From Nocardioidaceae bacterium (GTDB taxonomy: Bacteria; Actinomycetota; Actinomycetes; Propionibacteriales; Nocardioidaceae): a DNA stretch of 35,914 bases. Made by a program: the position numbers and the translations under genes. This document shows positions 29,835 through 35,914 of the stretch, piece after piece. The notes under the pieces were generated by a model. That model saw nothing but the letters and a program-made list of their open reading frames with translations. It did no database searches and had not been told where the DNA came from. Location: contig JACJWW010000017.1 of assembly GCA_020636935.1 (NCBI GenBank), positions 1 through 35,914 of the forward strand. The letters are read 5' to 3'. Position 1 is the first letter of the stretch; each line of letters begins with the position of its first letter.

Positions 29835-31844
29835 TCACCAACGCAGCTTTTGATATACGGCTCGCACAATCTTCTGGGTGCGCTCGGAATGATCGCTCGC
29901 CCGCATCCCCTGCTCTGGCATTGACTGATAGGCGAGATTGAGCAATCGCAGAGACCCAGTCGGCACCATCTGGTGGACCAGCGCCATCGCCTGTCCGGTC
30001 ATGGTGTTGATTTCTCGTGGGCGGTGCACCAAGCCTTGGATGACCTTGGCAGCTGCTTGGCCGGGGCTGATCGTGCTGAAGGCACGGTAGGCCTTGGTCG
30101 GACTGATCATCGGGGTGCGCACCAAAGGCATGTGGATGGTGGTGAAGGTGATCTTGTCTCGGATCGCTTCGCTTGCAGTGATATCGGTCCAGGCATCGAG
30201 TGCGGCCTTCGAGGCGATGTACGCCGAAAACCGAGGTGGCTTGGCCAGCACACCAACCGAAGAAACATTTACGACGTGGCCACCACCTTGAGCCCGCATC
30301 CGGGGGAGGAGGCCCATCACGAGTCGGATGGTGCCGAAATAGTTGAGCTGCATCGTGCGCTCGAAATCATGGAATCGGTCACCGCTGAGCTCGATCGAGC
30401 GTCGGATCGAGCGACCCGCATTGTTGACCAGGAAGTCGATCTGCGGCAGATCATCGAGGAGTCTGGGGATGAGTTGATCAATCGCGTCAAGATCGCTGAG
30501 ATCGCAGACATAAGTGACGGCCTCACCACCTGAGCGGCGGATGGTGTCGCGCAGCTCCTTGAGTTTGTCTGCGCTGCGGGCGATCAACACCACCTTGGCT
30601 CCGCACTTGGCGATCTGGGCGGCCGTTGCAAACCCAATCCCCGAAGACGCGCCCGTGATGATGACCGTCTTGCCGCGCAAGGCCCTCAGCGCCTGTTTGT
30701 CATGCCGCACTGCATCGTCGAGGACCTCTTCCCAATAGGTCCAGAGTGTCTCGGCGTAGTCAGAAAGCAATGGCACCTCAAGACCTGACCCGGTCAAGGC
30801 CCGTTGAGTGTGTCGGGTTGCGATCACTGGGCTGAGCACGGCATTGGTCAGGATCTGAGCTGGGACGCCCAGGCGTCCGATGGACTGGCCCAATGCCAGG
30901 CTCGCTGCTGGCTGGCGGAGGAGTTTGTTGAGCAGAGCCGTGGGGCGCATTCCACTGCCCAATGCACCAGTCGGCAGGCGGGCGGCGACTCGTCGATCCA
31001 CGGGTACGGCGAACTTCGGCGCGCGTGCGGCGTCGGCGAAGACATTGGCCACCTCGACGAGGGGCTGGGGTTGTGGACTGGCCAGGTGGAATACTTCGCA
31101 GTCGTCTGCATCCTTGTGGGCCAGGTGATCCATTGCCCGTACGACATAGTCGACCGGCACTAGGTTGGTGTCGCCGAAGTCGAGTCCGACCAAGGGCGTC
31201 CACTCCGGCAGGGTGTCGCGCAGTCGCTTGAGGGCCGGGAAGAAGTAATAGGGGCCATTGCTGTTGTCCATCACCCCGGTCTCGGAGTGACCGACCACTA
31301 TGGACGGTCGATAGATCCGCCGCCTGAGGCTCTCGTGTGAGCGCACCAACGCCTCAGCGTCGTACTTGCTCACGTGATAGAGGCTGGGGAGAGCTTGGCC
31401 CTCGTCGAACATGGTCTCGTCAAAGACCCCGGTGAAGTCACCGGCAACGGCGATAGAGGACATGTGATGAAAATTTCGTATCCGCAGGCGCTCAGCCACT
31501 GCCAACGCGGTCTTGGTGCCGGCAACATTGGTGGCTTGGAGGATCTCGGATCCGGCTGCCAGGTCGTGATGGGCGCCCAGATGGAAGAAGTGGTCGATGG
31601 ACCCTGCGTGCTCTGAGATCCAGTTTGGATGGAGTCCGAGCCGGGGCAGGGTGAGGTCTCCGACAACGGGGACGATCTTGCTGGTGGCTGGGAGGTCAGC
31701 GCTGAGCGACTCAATGAGCAGTTGCATCGCTTGCGCTGAGCTCTCGCGGTGAAGAGCGTAGATCTCGGTCTCGTCGCGTTTGATCAGCTCAGCGACCAGA
31801 TGTCGTCCGATGAAGCCCGTGGCTCCAGTGATGAAATAGCGCAC
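29835..31844 (-). CDS. Two-domain SDR, fatty acyl-CoA reductase-like
   Basis: A 669-residue fusion of two short-chain dehydrogenase domains. Residues 1 to about 360 form an extended SDR (MRYFITGATGFIGRHLVAEL at the NAD(P) site; YHVSKYDAEALV with the Tyr/Lys pair), of the acyl-CoA-reductase/male-sterility type. From about residue 390 a classical SDR follows (KTVIITGASSGIGFATA, FLVNNAGRSIRRS, VVNVSSVGVLA with YIASK). This layout matches mycobacterial AcrA1/Rv3391-like proteins, which reduce acyl-CoA to fatty aldehyde or alcohol for wax esters. The start GTG 31844 has no good Shine-Dalgarno. The gene lies downstream of sepH on the same strand, 39 bases away. A wax-ester or lipid role is inferred only. 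Confidence 0.85.
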   Translation of the reverse strand: MRYFITGATGFIGRHLVAELIKRDETEIYALHRESSAQAMQLLIESLSADLPATSKIVPVVGDLTLPRLGLHPNWISEHAGSIDHFFHLGAHHDLAAGSEILQATNVAGTKTALAVAERLRIRNFHHMSSIAVAGDFTGVFDETMFDEGQALPSLYHVSKYDAEALVRSHESLRRRIYRPSIVVGHSETGVMDNSNGPYYFFPALKRLRDTLPEWTPLVGLDFGDTNLVPVDYVVRAMDHLAHKDADDCEVFHLASPQPQPLVEVANVFADAARAPKFAVPVDRRVAARLPTGALGSGMRPTALLNKLLRQPAASLALGQSIGRLGVPAQILTNAVLSPVIATRHTQRALTGSGLEVPLLSDYAETLWTYWEEVLDDAVRHDKQALRALRGKTVIITGASSGIGFATAAQIAKCGAKVVLIARSADKLKELRDTIRRSGGEAVTYVCDLSDLDAIDQLIPRLLDDLPQIDFLVNNAGRSIRRSIELSGDRFHDFERTMQLNYFGTIRLVMGLLPRMRAQGGGHVVNVSSVGVLAKPPRFSAYIASKAALDAWTDITASEAIRDKITFTTIHMPLVRTPMISPTKAYRAFSTISPGQAAAKVIQGLVHRPREINTMTGQAMALVHQMVPTGSLRLLNLAYQSMPEQGMRASDHSERTQKIVRAVYQKLRW

Positions 31845-31883
31845 TCAATCAGGCTTTCACGGTGGATTGTCTGGAAGGAAGGG

Positions 31884-32774
31884 CTATTCCTGTTGCCCGC
31901 CGCCAAACATTATTTCGTCCCAAGACGGCACCGAAGCTCTGCCGCGGCGCTTCTTGGGCTTGGCGGTTGGTTCTGGATCAACCGGATCAGCAGTGGGCGA
32001 CTCTTCTTGGGTCAACGGAAGCCCCGGCTGTGGCTCGGTGATCTCTTCGTCGGCTTCTGGCACAGGGTCTGGCTCTCGCACCAGATCGAGGGTGTCGGCT
32101 CCGAGCGGCAACTCCTCGACAGGAGGTACGGCGCTCAGCGGGCGCAGTCGGGCCGTCTCCGGTGGCGCCAGCCCCTGACTGACCTGCCCTTCCGGCTGGA
32201 GCTCGCCCGTCAGAAGGCGAGCCGCGTCATTTTCAGCAACCACATAGCGACCGCGTAGATCGTGAGTGAACTGTGCAGTGGTGTCGTTGCCGTCGAGACA
32301 ATATGTGGCCACCAACAACCAGACGCCGTCTGGGCGGCGCCAAGCATCCCAAGAGACGTCTTCCTCGTGCAGGCCGTGGGTCTGGAGATAGACCTGGGCA
32401 TTGTCGAGAAGGGTGCCAGCGGCCGTGGAGTTGCCAGAGCCGCGTCGGCGTACGGATGCGATCATCGCGCTCTGGGCCACGTGCGCTCGCTCGTCGAGGA
32501 CGGGCTGGGCGAAGGGCATGATTGCCTCGACCGTGGTCTGCGCAGCCGTGGCGACCTTTTCGGGGGTCTCGCCAGCGCGGATGCGAGCTTGGATGTCTCG
32601 AGGGCGGAGCATGCTTTCCATCTTCATCTCCAACTGCGCGGACCTGTGGTTGCCACCACGGATGGCGGCACGTAAACCAGAGTCGAGGATCACGGCAAAC
32701 TCCTCTCCGGATTGACTCACCAAGATGAGCTTCTTGCCATCCTTGGTCAGCCCCACCGGGGTGAGGTCTTGCAT
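31884..32774 (-). CDS. sepH: Septation protein SepH (DUF3071)
   Basis: A 296-residue protein of the SepH family, an actinobacterial cell-division factor that binds FtsZ and promotes its assembly. The N-terminal DUF3071 domain is clear (MQDLTPVGLTKDGKKLILVSQSGEEFAVILD, LRPRDIQARIRAGETPEKVATAA, DERAHVAQSAMIASVRR), including the helix-turn-helix-like motif needed for FtsZ interaction. The second half is acidic and low in complexity (EPDPVPEADEEITEPQPGLPL...), as usual, ending in KKRRGRASVPSWDEIMFGG. The ATG at 32774 has AAAGGAG about ten bases upstream. It probably heads the transcript into the SDR fusion gene. Confidence 0.93.
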   Translation of the reverse strand: MQDLTPVGLTKDGKKLILVSQSGEEFAVILDSGLRAAIRGGNHRSAQLEMKMESMLRPRDIQARIRAGETPEKVATAAQTTVEAIMPFAQPVLDERAHVAQSAMIASVRRRGSGNSTAAGTLLDNAQVYLQTHGLHEEDVSWDAWRRPDGVWLLVATYCLDGNDTTAQFTHDLRGRYVVAENDAARLLTGELQPEGQVSQGLAPPETARLRPLSAVPPVEELPLGADTLDLVREPDPVPEADEEITEPQPGLPLTQEESPTADPVDPEPTAKPKKRRGRASVPSWDEIMFGGGQQE

Positions 32775-32887
32775 TGTCTGCGAGCTCCTTTGAATCTGCT
32801 TTTGCCTGAGACTACTTCAGGTGGCGCGGGTGCGCAGGTAGGCGCGGCGAGATCGTTGTGGCCACACGAGCGATTGTCCAGCCAAGA

Positions 32888-34195
32888 TCACTGCCCGAGC
32901 ACGGTCTCCAGGTAGTCGTTGGTGAAGACGCGCTGGGGGTCGAGTCGCTCTCGCATGGCCAAGAAGTCATCCCAGCGCGGATAGGCGGGGGCCAGGTCTG
33001 CAGCCGTGCGCGTGTGCAACTTGCCCCAGTGCGGGCGGCCGTCATAGTCCCGCATGATCGCCTCGACACCGCCAAAATACTCACGATGATCGGTGTCCAT
33101 AGGCACATGGAAGGCCAAGTAGACGGTGTCGCGGCCAGCAGCTGAAGACAAGGGGATGTCGTCGGCAGGGGCATGGCGGACCTCAATCGGGAAGCCGATC
33201 CGCCAGCCAGACCGATCGATCAACTTCTTGGCCTCGGTCAGGGCTTCGATGCCGACCTCTCGTGGTACGGCGTATTCCATCTCGCGGAAGCGCACCAGAC
33301 GTGGGGAGGTGAAGACCTTCCAGGGCACGTCGCTGTAGGTGCGCTCGGACAGAGCCTTGCCACAGATCCTGTTGATCGCAGGGATGCTTCGCGGAGCCAG
33401 ACTGCCCACCTTCACAAGGGCGCCGAAGAGGTTGTTGCTGAGCAAGTCATCATCGATCTTGCTGCGCACCTTGCTCAGCGGCTCGGGTGCGTCGAGGGTG
33501 CGGTTGTTGAATTTGGCTTGGCAACTGTTGGTGTGGGGCCAGTAGTAGAACTCGAAGTGGTTGTTTTCGTCGGCATACTGGTCGAAGTTCTGGGTCACTT
33601 CATCCCATGACATGGGTTGTTCGTGGGCCTGCAAGGTGAAGAGCGGCTCCACCTTGAAGGTCAAAGAAGTCAAGATGCCCAAGGCCCCGAGCCCGACCCG
33701 GGCGATGTCGAAGACGTCGGCATTCTGGGTCGCATCACACTGGAGGATCTCGCCGGTGCCGGTCACGATCTCCAAGCCCGCGATCTGTGCCGACAGGCCA
33801 GCGGCGACACCCCCGGTGCCGTGGGTGCCGGTCGAGGTGGCACCGGCAATGGTCTGCTCGGCGATGTCACCCATGTTGTGCAGCGAATAGCCGAGCCTCT
33901 CCAGACCGCTGTTGAGGTCTTTGAGACGGGTGCCGGCCCGAGCCGTGACCGTGAGGTTGTCTGGATCGACGCCGATGACTCCCTGGAGGCCTTGGGAGCG
34001 CACCAAGATGTCGTCAGACGCCGCGATCGAGGTGAATGAATGGCCAGTGCCGGGCATCTTCATCCGCCGACCCGATGATGCGGCCTGTGCTATTGCCTCA
34101 GCGAGCTCGCTTGCCGAGGTCGGGGTCGTGATCTCGTTGGGGGTCACCTGAGTCAGCCCACACCAGTTGTTCCAGTTGGTCATCTCCACTGCCAT
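32888..34195 (-). CDS. FAD-binding aldonolactone oxidase (D-arabinono-1,4-lactone oxidase type)
   Basis: A 435-residue flavoprotein with the PCMH-type FAD-binding domain (RMKMPGTGHSFTSIAAS near residues 45-60, GDIAEQTIAGATSTGTHGTGGV near 110) and the C-terminal ALO domain (EFYYWPHTNSC, HWGKLHTRTAADLAPAYPRWDDF, LDPQRVFTNDYL). Relatives oxidise sugar lactones, as in ascorbate-like synthesis (L-gulonolactone or D-arabinonolactone), some passing electrons to oxygen and others not. The ATG at 34195 is supported by a -10 box (TAAGCT) six bases upstream on the minus strand, so a leaderless message is likely. The MFS gene ends only nine bases before it. Exact substrate unknown. Confidence 0.9.
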   Translation of the reverse strand: MAVEMTNWNNWCGLTQVTPNEITTPTSASELAEAIAQAASSGRRMKMPGTGHSFTSIAASDDILVRSQGLQGVIGVDPDNLTVTARAGTRLKDLNSGLERLGYSLHNMGDIAEQTIAGATSTGTHGTGGVAAGLSAQIAGLEIVTGTGEILQCDATQNADVFDIARVGLGALGILTSLTFKVEPLFTLQAHEQPMSWDEVTQNFDQYADENNHFEFYYWPHTNSCQAKFNNRTLDAPEPLSKVRSKIDDDLLSNNLFGALVKVGSLAPRSIPAINRICGKALSERTYSDVPWKVFTSPRLVRFREMEYAVPREVGIEALTEAKKLIDRSGWRIGFPIEVRHAPADDIPLSSAAGRDTVYLAFHVPMDTDHREYFGGVEAIMRDYDGRPHWGKLHTRTAADLAPAYPRWDDFLAMRERLDPQRVFTNDYLETVLGQ

Positions 34196-34201
34196 GCGCG
34201 G

Positions 34202-34207
34202 AGCTTA
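34202..34207 (-). promoter_or_regulatory. -10 box for the aldonolactone oxidase, over the MFS stop codon
   Basis: On the minus strand TAAGCT (34207-34202) ends six bases before the ATG at 34195. Its TAA is the stop codon of the upstream MFS gene, so the oxidase may have its own leaderless transcript although it sits in an operon-like position. Confidence 0.55.
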
Positions 34208-35389
34208 TCGAGACCGCTCTTTGTCGCGAAGGAAGAGGCTGGCACTTGCGGCGAGGAAGGCAGACACAGTGCACACCATGAACGGCACGTTGCCGCCGAA
34301 GTCATCGGCCAGAAGGCCCGCCAGCCAAGCGCCGGGAGCCACGCCACCGCTGACTCCAGTCTGGATCACGCCGAGTGCTTCGTTGAGACGACGCTGTGGG
34401 GTGGTGGCCTCGACCAGAGAGAACAATGCGATCAAGGTGGGAGCCAGAGCCAGGCCGATGAACACCAAGACCAAACCCATCACCCACAGATTGGTGACAA
34501 AGGGCAGTGCCAAAGTGCCGCAGGCAAGGGTCCACATCCCGCGACGACTCCGCGTGAATGGGCTGGACTGAGCCACGATTGCGCCCGTCACCACGCCAGC
34601 GAGCAGGCTGCCGAAGGAAAACAGTGCCAGAAGAATCCCTGAGCCAGCTTTGTGCCCGGCGTGGTCGGCGAAGGACACCGCGCCCACCTCGAGTGCTCCG
34701 AAGAGAGCGCCATAGGCGATGGCTCCAATGGCGATCGGTGCCAGCGAACCCCAGTGCATCGGCTGCTGCTTCTCGCCGGCGTCGTGGTCTGAGCCCTTCG
34801 GAGGCTCAGTACGACGCTGGGCCGCCAACAACAGGGTGCCGATCGTGCCAGCGATCACCGAGATGACCAGACCTGACGCAGGATTGATCGCGGTTGCGGT
34901 GACCGCGACCAGAACCGGCCCGATCACGAAGACCATCTCGTCGACCACCGCCTCAACCGAAAATGCGGTGTGACGATCGGATTCGTTGGTGACCAGATTG
35001 CTCCACCGAGAGCGAATCATTGCGCCGATCTGCGGGATCGACATGCCGCTCAGGACGGCAAAAAGCAGGGTTGGGCCCAGCGCCCAATGGGAGTTGATCG
35101 CGACCATCAAAAGGATCGTGGTCATGGCAAAGGCGACCGTGTCGATCAGGAGCACGAGCCTTTGGCCGAAGTGGTCGATCAAGCGGCCGTGGATGATTGC
35201 GAAGCCAGCGTTGCCGACGACATATGCAGCAGACACTTGTCCGGCCCGGGTGTAGGAGCCGCTGAGCTCACTGACCATCACCACGATCGACAAGGTCATC
35301 ATGGAGATTGGCAGCCGGGCGATCACTCCGGTTGCGGAGAATTGCCAAGCGCCCGGATAGGCGAAGACTTTGCGATATGGCTCAAACAT
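34205..35389 (-). CDS. MFS transporter
   Basis: A 394-residue protein with about 12 hydrophobic helices, in two six-helix halves separated by a charged loop (QRRTEPPKGSDHDAGEKQQPMHW). The N-terminal half carries a motif A-like HGRLIDHFGQRLVLL. It resembles uncharacterised actinobacterial MFS proteins; the substrate is not evident. The ATG at 35389 (MFEPYRKVFAYPGAWQF) was chosen for the family-like N-terminus; a TTG sits just before it. A long upstream extension of the frame is shadow of hemH. TAGGAT (minus, 35403-35398) lies eight bases before the ATG. Divergent from the ferrochelatase gene with 33 bases between starts. Confidence 0.85.
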   Translation of the reverse strand: MFEPYRKVFAYPGAWQFSATGVIARLPISMMTLSIVVMVSELSGSYTRAGQVSAAYVVGNAGFAIIHGRLIDHFGQRLVLLIDTVAFAMTTILLMVAINSHWALGPTLLFAVLSGMSIPQIGAMIRSRWSNLVTNESDRHTAFSVEAVVDEMVFVIGPVLVAVTATAINPASGLVISVIAGTIGTLLLAAQRRTEPPKGSDHDAGEKQQPMHWGSLAPIAIGAIAYGALFGALEVGAVSFADHAGHKAGSGILLALFSFGSLLAGVVTGAIVAQSSPFTRSRRGMWTLACGTLALPFVTNLWVMGLVLVFIGLALAPTLIALFSLVEATTPQRRLNEALGVIQTGVSGGVAPGAWLAGLLADDFGGNVPFMVCTVSAFLAASASLFLRDKERSR

Positions 35390-35397
35390 CAACCGCA

Positions 35398-35416
35398 ATC
35401 CTAGGGCTTCTACGAT
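35398..35416. promoter_or_regulatory. Divergent -10 boxes for the MFS and ferrochelatase genes
   Basis: TAGGAT on the minus strand (35403-35398) is eight bases before the MFS ATG (five before an adjacent TTG). TACGAT on the plus strand (35411-35416) is six bases before the ferrochelatase ATG at 35423. Confidence 0.5.
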
Positions 35417-35422
35417 GGGCAC

Positions 35423-35914
35423 ATGAGCCCATCCGGAGAGATCGAGCGGCCCGATGTGACGCCGTACGACGCGATCTTGATCGTCGCCTTTGGCGGCCCT
35501 GAAAGCATCGACGATGTCGTGCCATTCCTGCGCAATGTGACCAAGGGCAAGGGCATCCCTGATGAGCGGCTGGCGGAGGTGGGGGAGCACTACTACAAAT
35601 TCGGCGGAAGCCCGATCAACGAGCAGACCCGGCAACTGGTTGCTCAGATCAAGGGCGACCTAGCGGCGCATGATGTGTCGATCCCGGTCTACTGGGGTTG
35701 TCGCAACTGGGACCCCTATCTCGCAGACACGCTGGCCCGAATGCGTGACGACGGCATCGAGCGGGCACTTGCGATCACCACCTCGGCATTTTCGTCGTAC
35801 AGCGGTTGTCGGCAGTATCGCGAGAATCTCTACGATGCCGCCGAATCGATTGTGGGAGCCCCCCAGCTCGATCGGGCCCGGGCATATTTCAATCATCCCG
35901 GATATGTCGAGGCC
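35423..35914 (+). CDS. hemH: Ferrochelatase, 5' part (runs off the window)
   Basis: The first 164 residues of a ferrochelatase, which inserts iron into a porphyrin. Visible landmarks are ILIVAFGGPESIDDVVPFL near the N-terminus, HYYKFGGSPINEQTRQL, VYWGCRNWDPYLADTL, and ITTSAFSSYSGCRQYREN. In actinobacteria this enzyme uses coproporphyrin III (CpfC, coproheme route) rather than protoporphyrin IX; the window lacks the rest of the protein, including the later active-site residues, so this is from lineage knowledge. The ATG at 35423 has a -10 box six bases upstream and no Shine-Dalgarno, suggesting a leaderless mRNA. Divergent from the MFS gene. Confidence 0.95.
   Translation, partial: MSPSGEIERPDVTPYDAILIVAFGGPESIDDVVPFLRNVTKGKGIPDERLAEVGEHYYKFGGSPINEQTRQLVAQIKGDLAAHDVSIPVYWGCRNWDPYLADTLARMRDDGIERALAITTSAFSSYSGCRQYRENLYDAAESIVGAPQLDRARAYFNHPGYVEA

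Overview
The window is about 36 kb of GC-rich (roughly 60%) bacterial chromosome from an actinobacterium. Markers are DUF3145, DUF2505, DUF3052 and SepH proteins, a homodimeric pyruvate dehydrogenase E1 (AceE), a MapB-type methionine aminopeptidase, a GlnA2-type glutamine synthetase next to glnE, and many genes that look leaderless. The overall style fits Propionibacteriales, but the exact taxon cannot be read from the sequence alone. Several blocks keep the relative order of the Mycobacterium tuberculosis glnE/glnA2 - panB - phosphatase/Zn-ribbon/Nif3 - ahpE - DUF3052 - aceE - fatty acid synthase region (Rv2221c to about Rv2245), with insertions, so this is mainly a conserved housekeeping neighbourhood.

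Layout. 1-2740: the end of an alpha/beta hydrolase, DUF3145, a divergent acyl carrier protein / DUF2505 pair, a decayed HEPN/Abi-type gene, and tRNA-Val(UAC). 2803-5346 (minus): AhpE-like peroxiredoxin, acyl-CoA ligase and DUF3052. 5465-12663 (plus): aceE, a small membrane protein, a second acyl-CoA ligase, a Nif3-like protein, a C4 zinc-ribbon coiled-coil protein with an apparent CTG start, and a histidine phosphatase. Then the RNase P RNA gene, map (minus), a 64-residue conserved protein, panB (minus) and glutamine-dependent nadE. 17206-22135: DHA2 drug exporter, acyl-CoA dehydrogenase, LysE-type exporter (minus) and glnA2. 22135-26364: glnE and a secreted GH6 glycosidase, both recognisable end to end but broken by about 13 frame changes. 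26406-28870: crotonase and a membrane alpha/beta hydrolase. 28943-35389 (minus): META lipoprotein, SHOCT membrane protein, a two-domain acyl-CoA reductase-like SDR, sepH, an aldonolactone-oxidase-type flavoprotein and an MFS transporter. The window ends inside a ferrochelatase gene.

Functionally the genes cover acyl activation and fatty acid metabolism (two ligases, ACP, acyl-CoA dehydrogenase, crotonase, acyl reductase), cofactor synthesis (pantothenate, NAD, heme), nitrogen assimilation, entry into central carbon metabolism, protein and RNA maturation, and cell division.

The most notable DNA-level observations are these. The catalytic P4 helix of RNase P RNA carries a compensatory base-pair change at a near-universal position. 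The octamer CGTCGTAC is strongly over-represented and occurs in different reading frames, as a HIP1-like architectural or methylation word would. A TAnnnT box lies 6-7 bases before the start codon of about a dozen genes, which predicts leaderless mRNAs. A frameshift cluster is confined to glnE and the GH6 gene, and is either recent decay or a poor-quality sequence patch. No CRISPR array, transposase or prophage was found, and I see no clear new multi-gene system.
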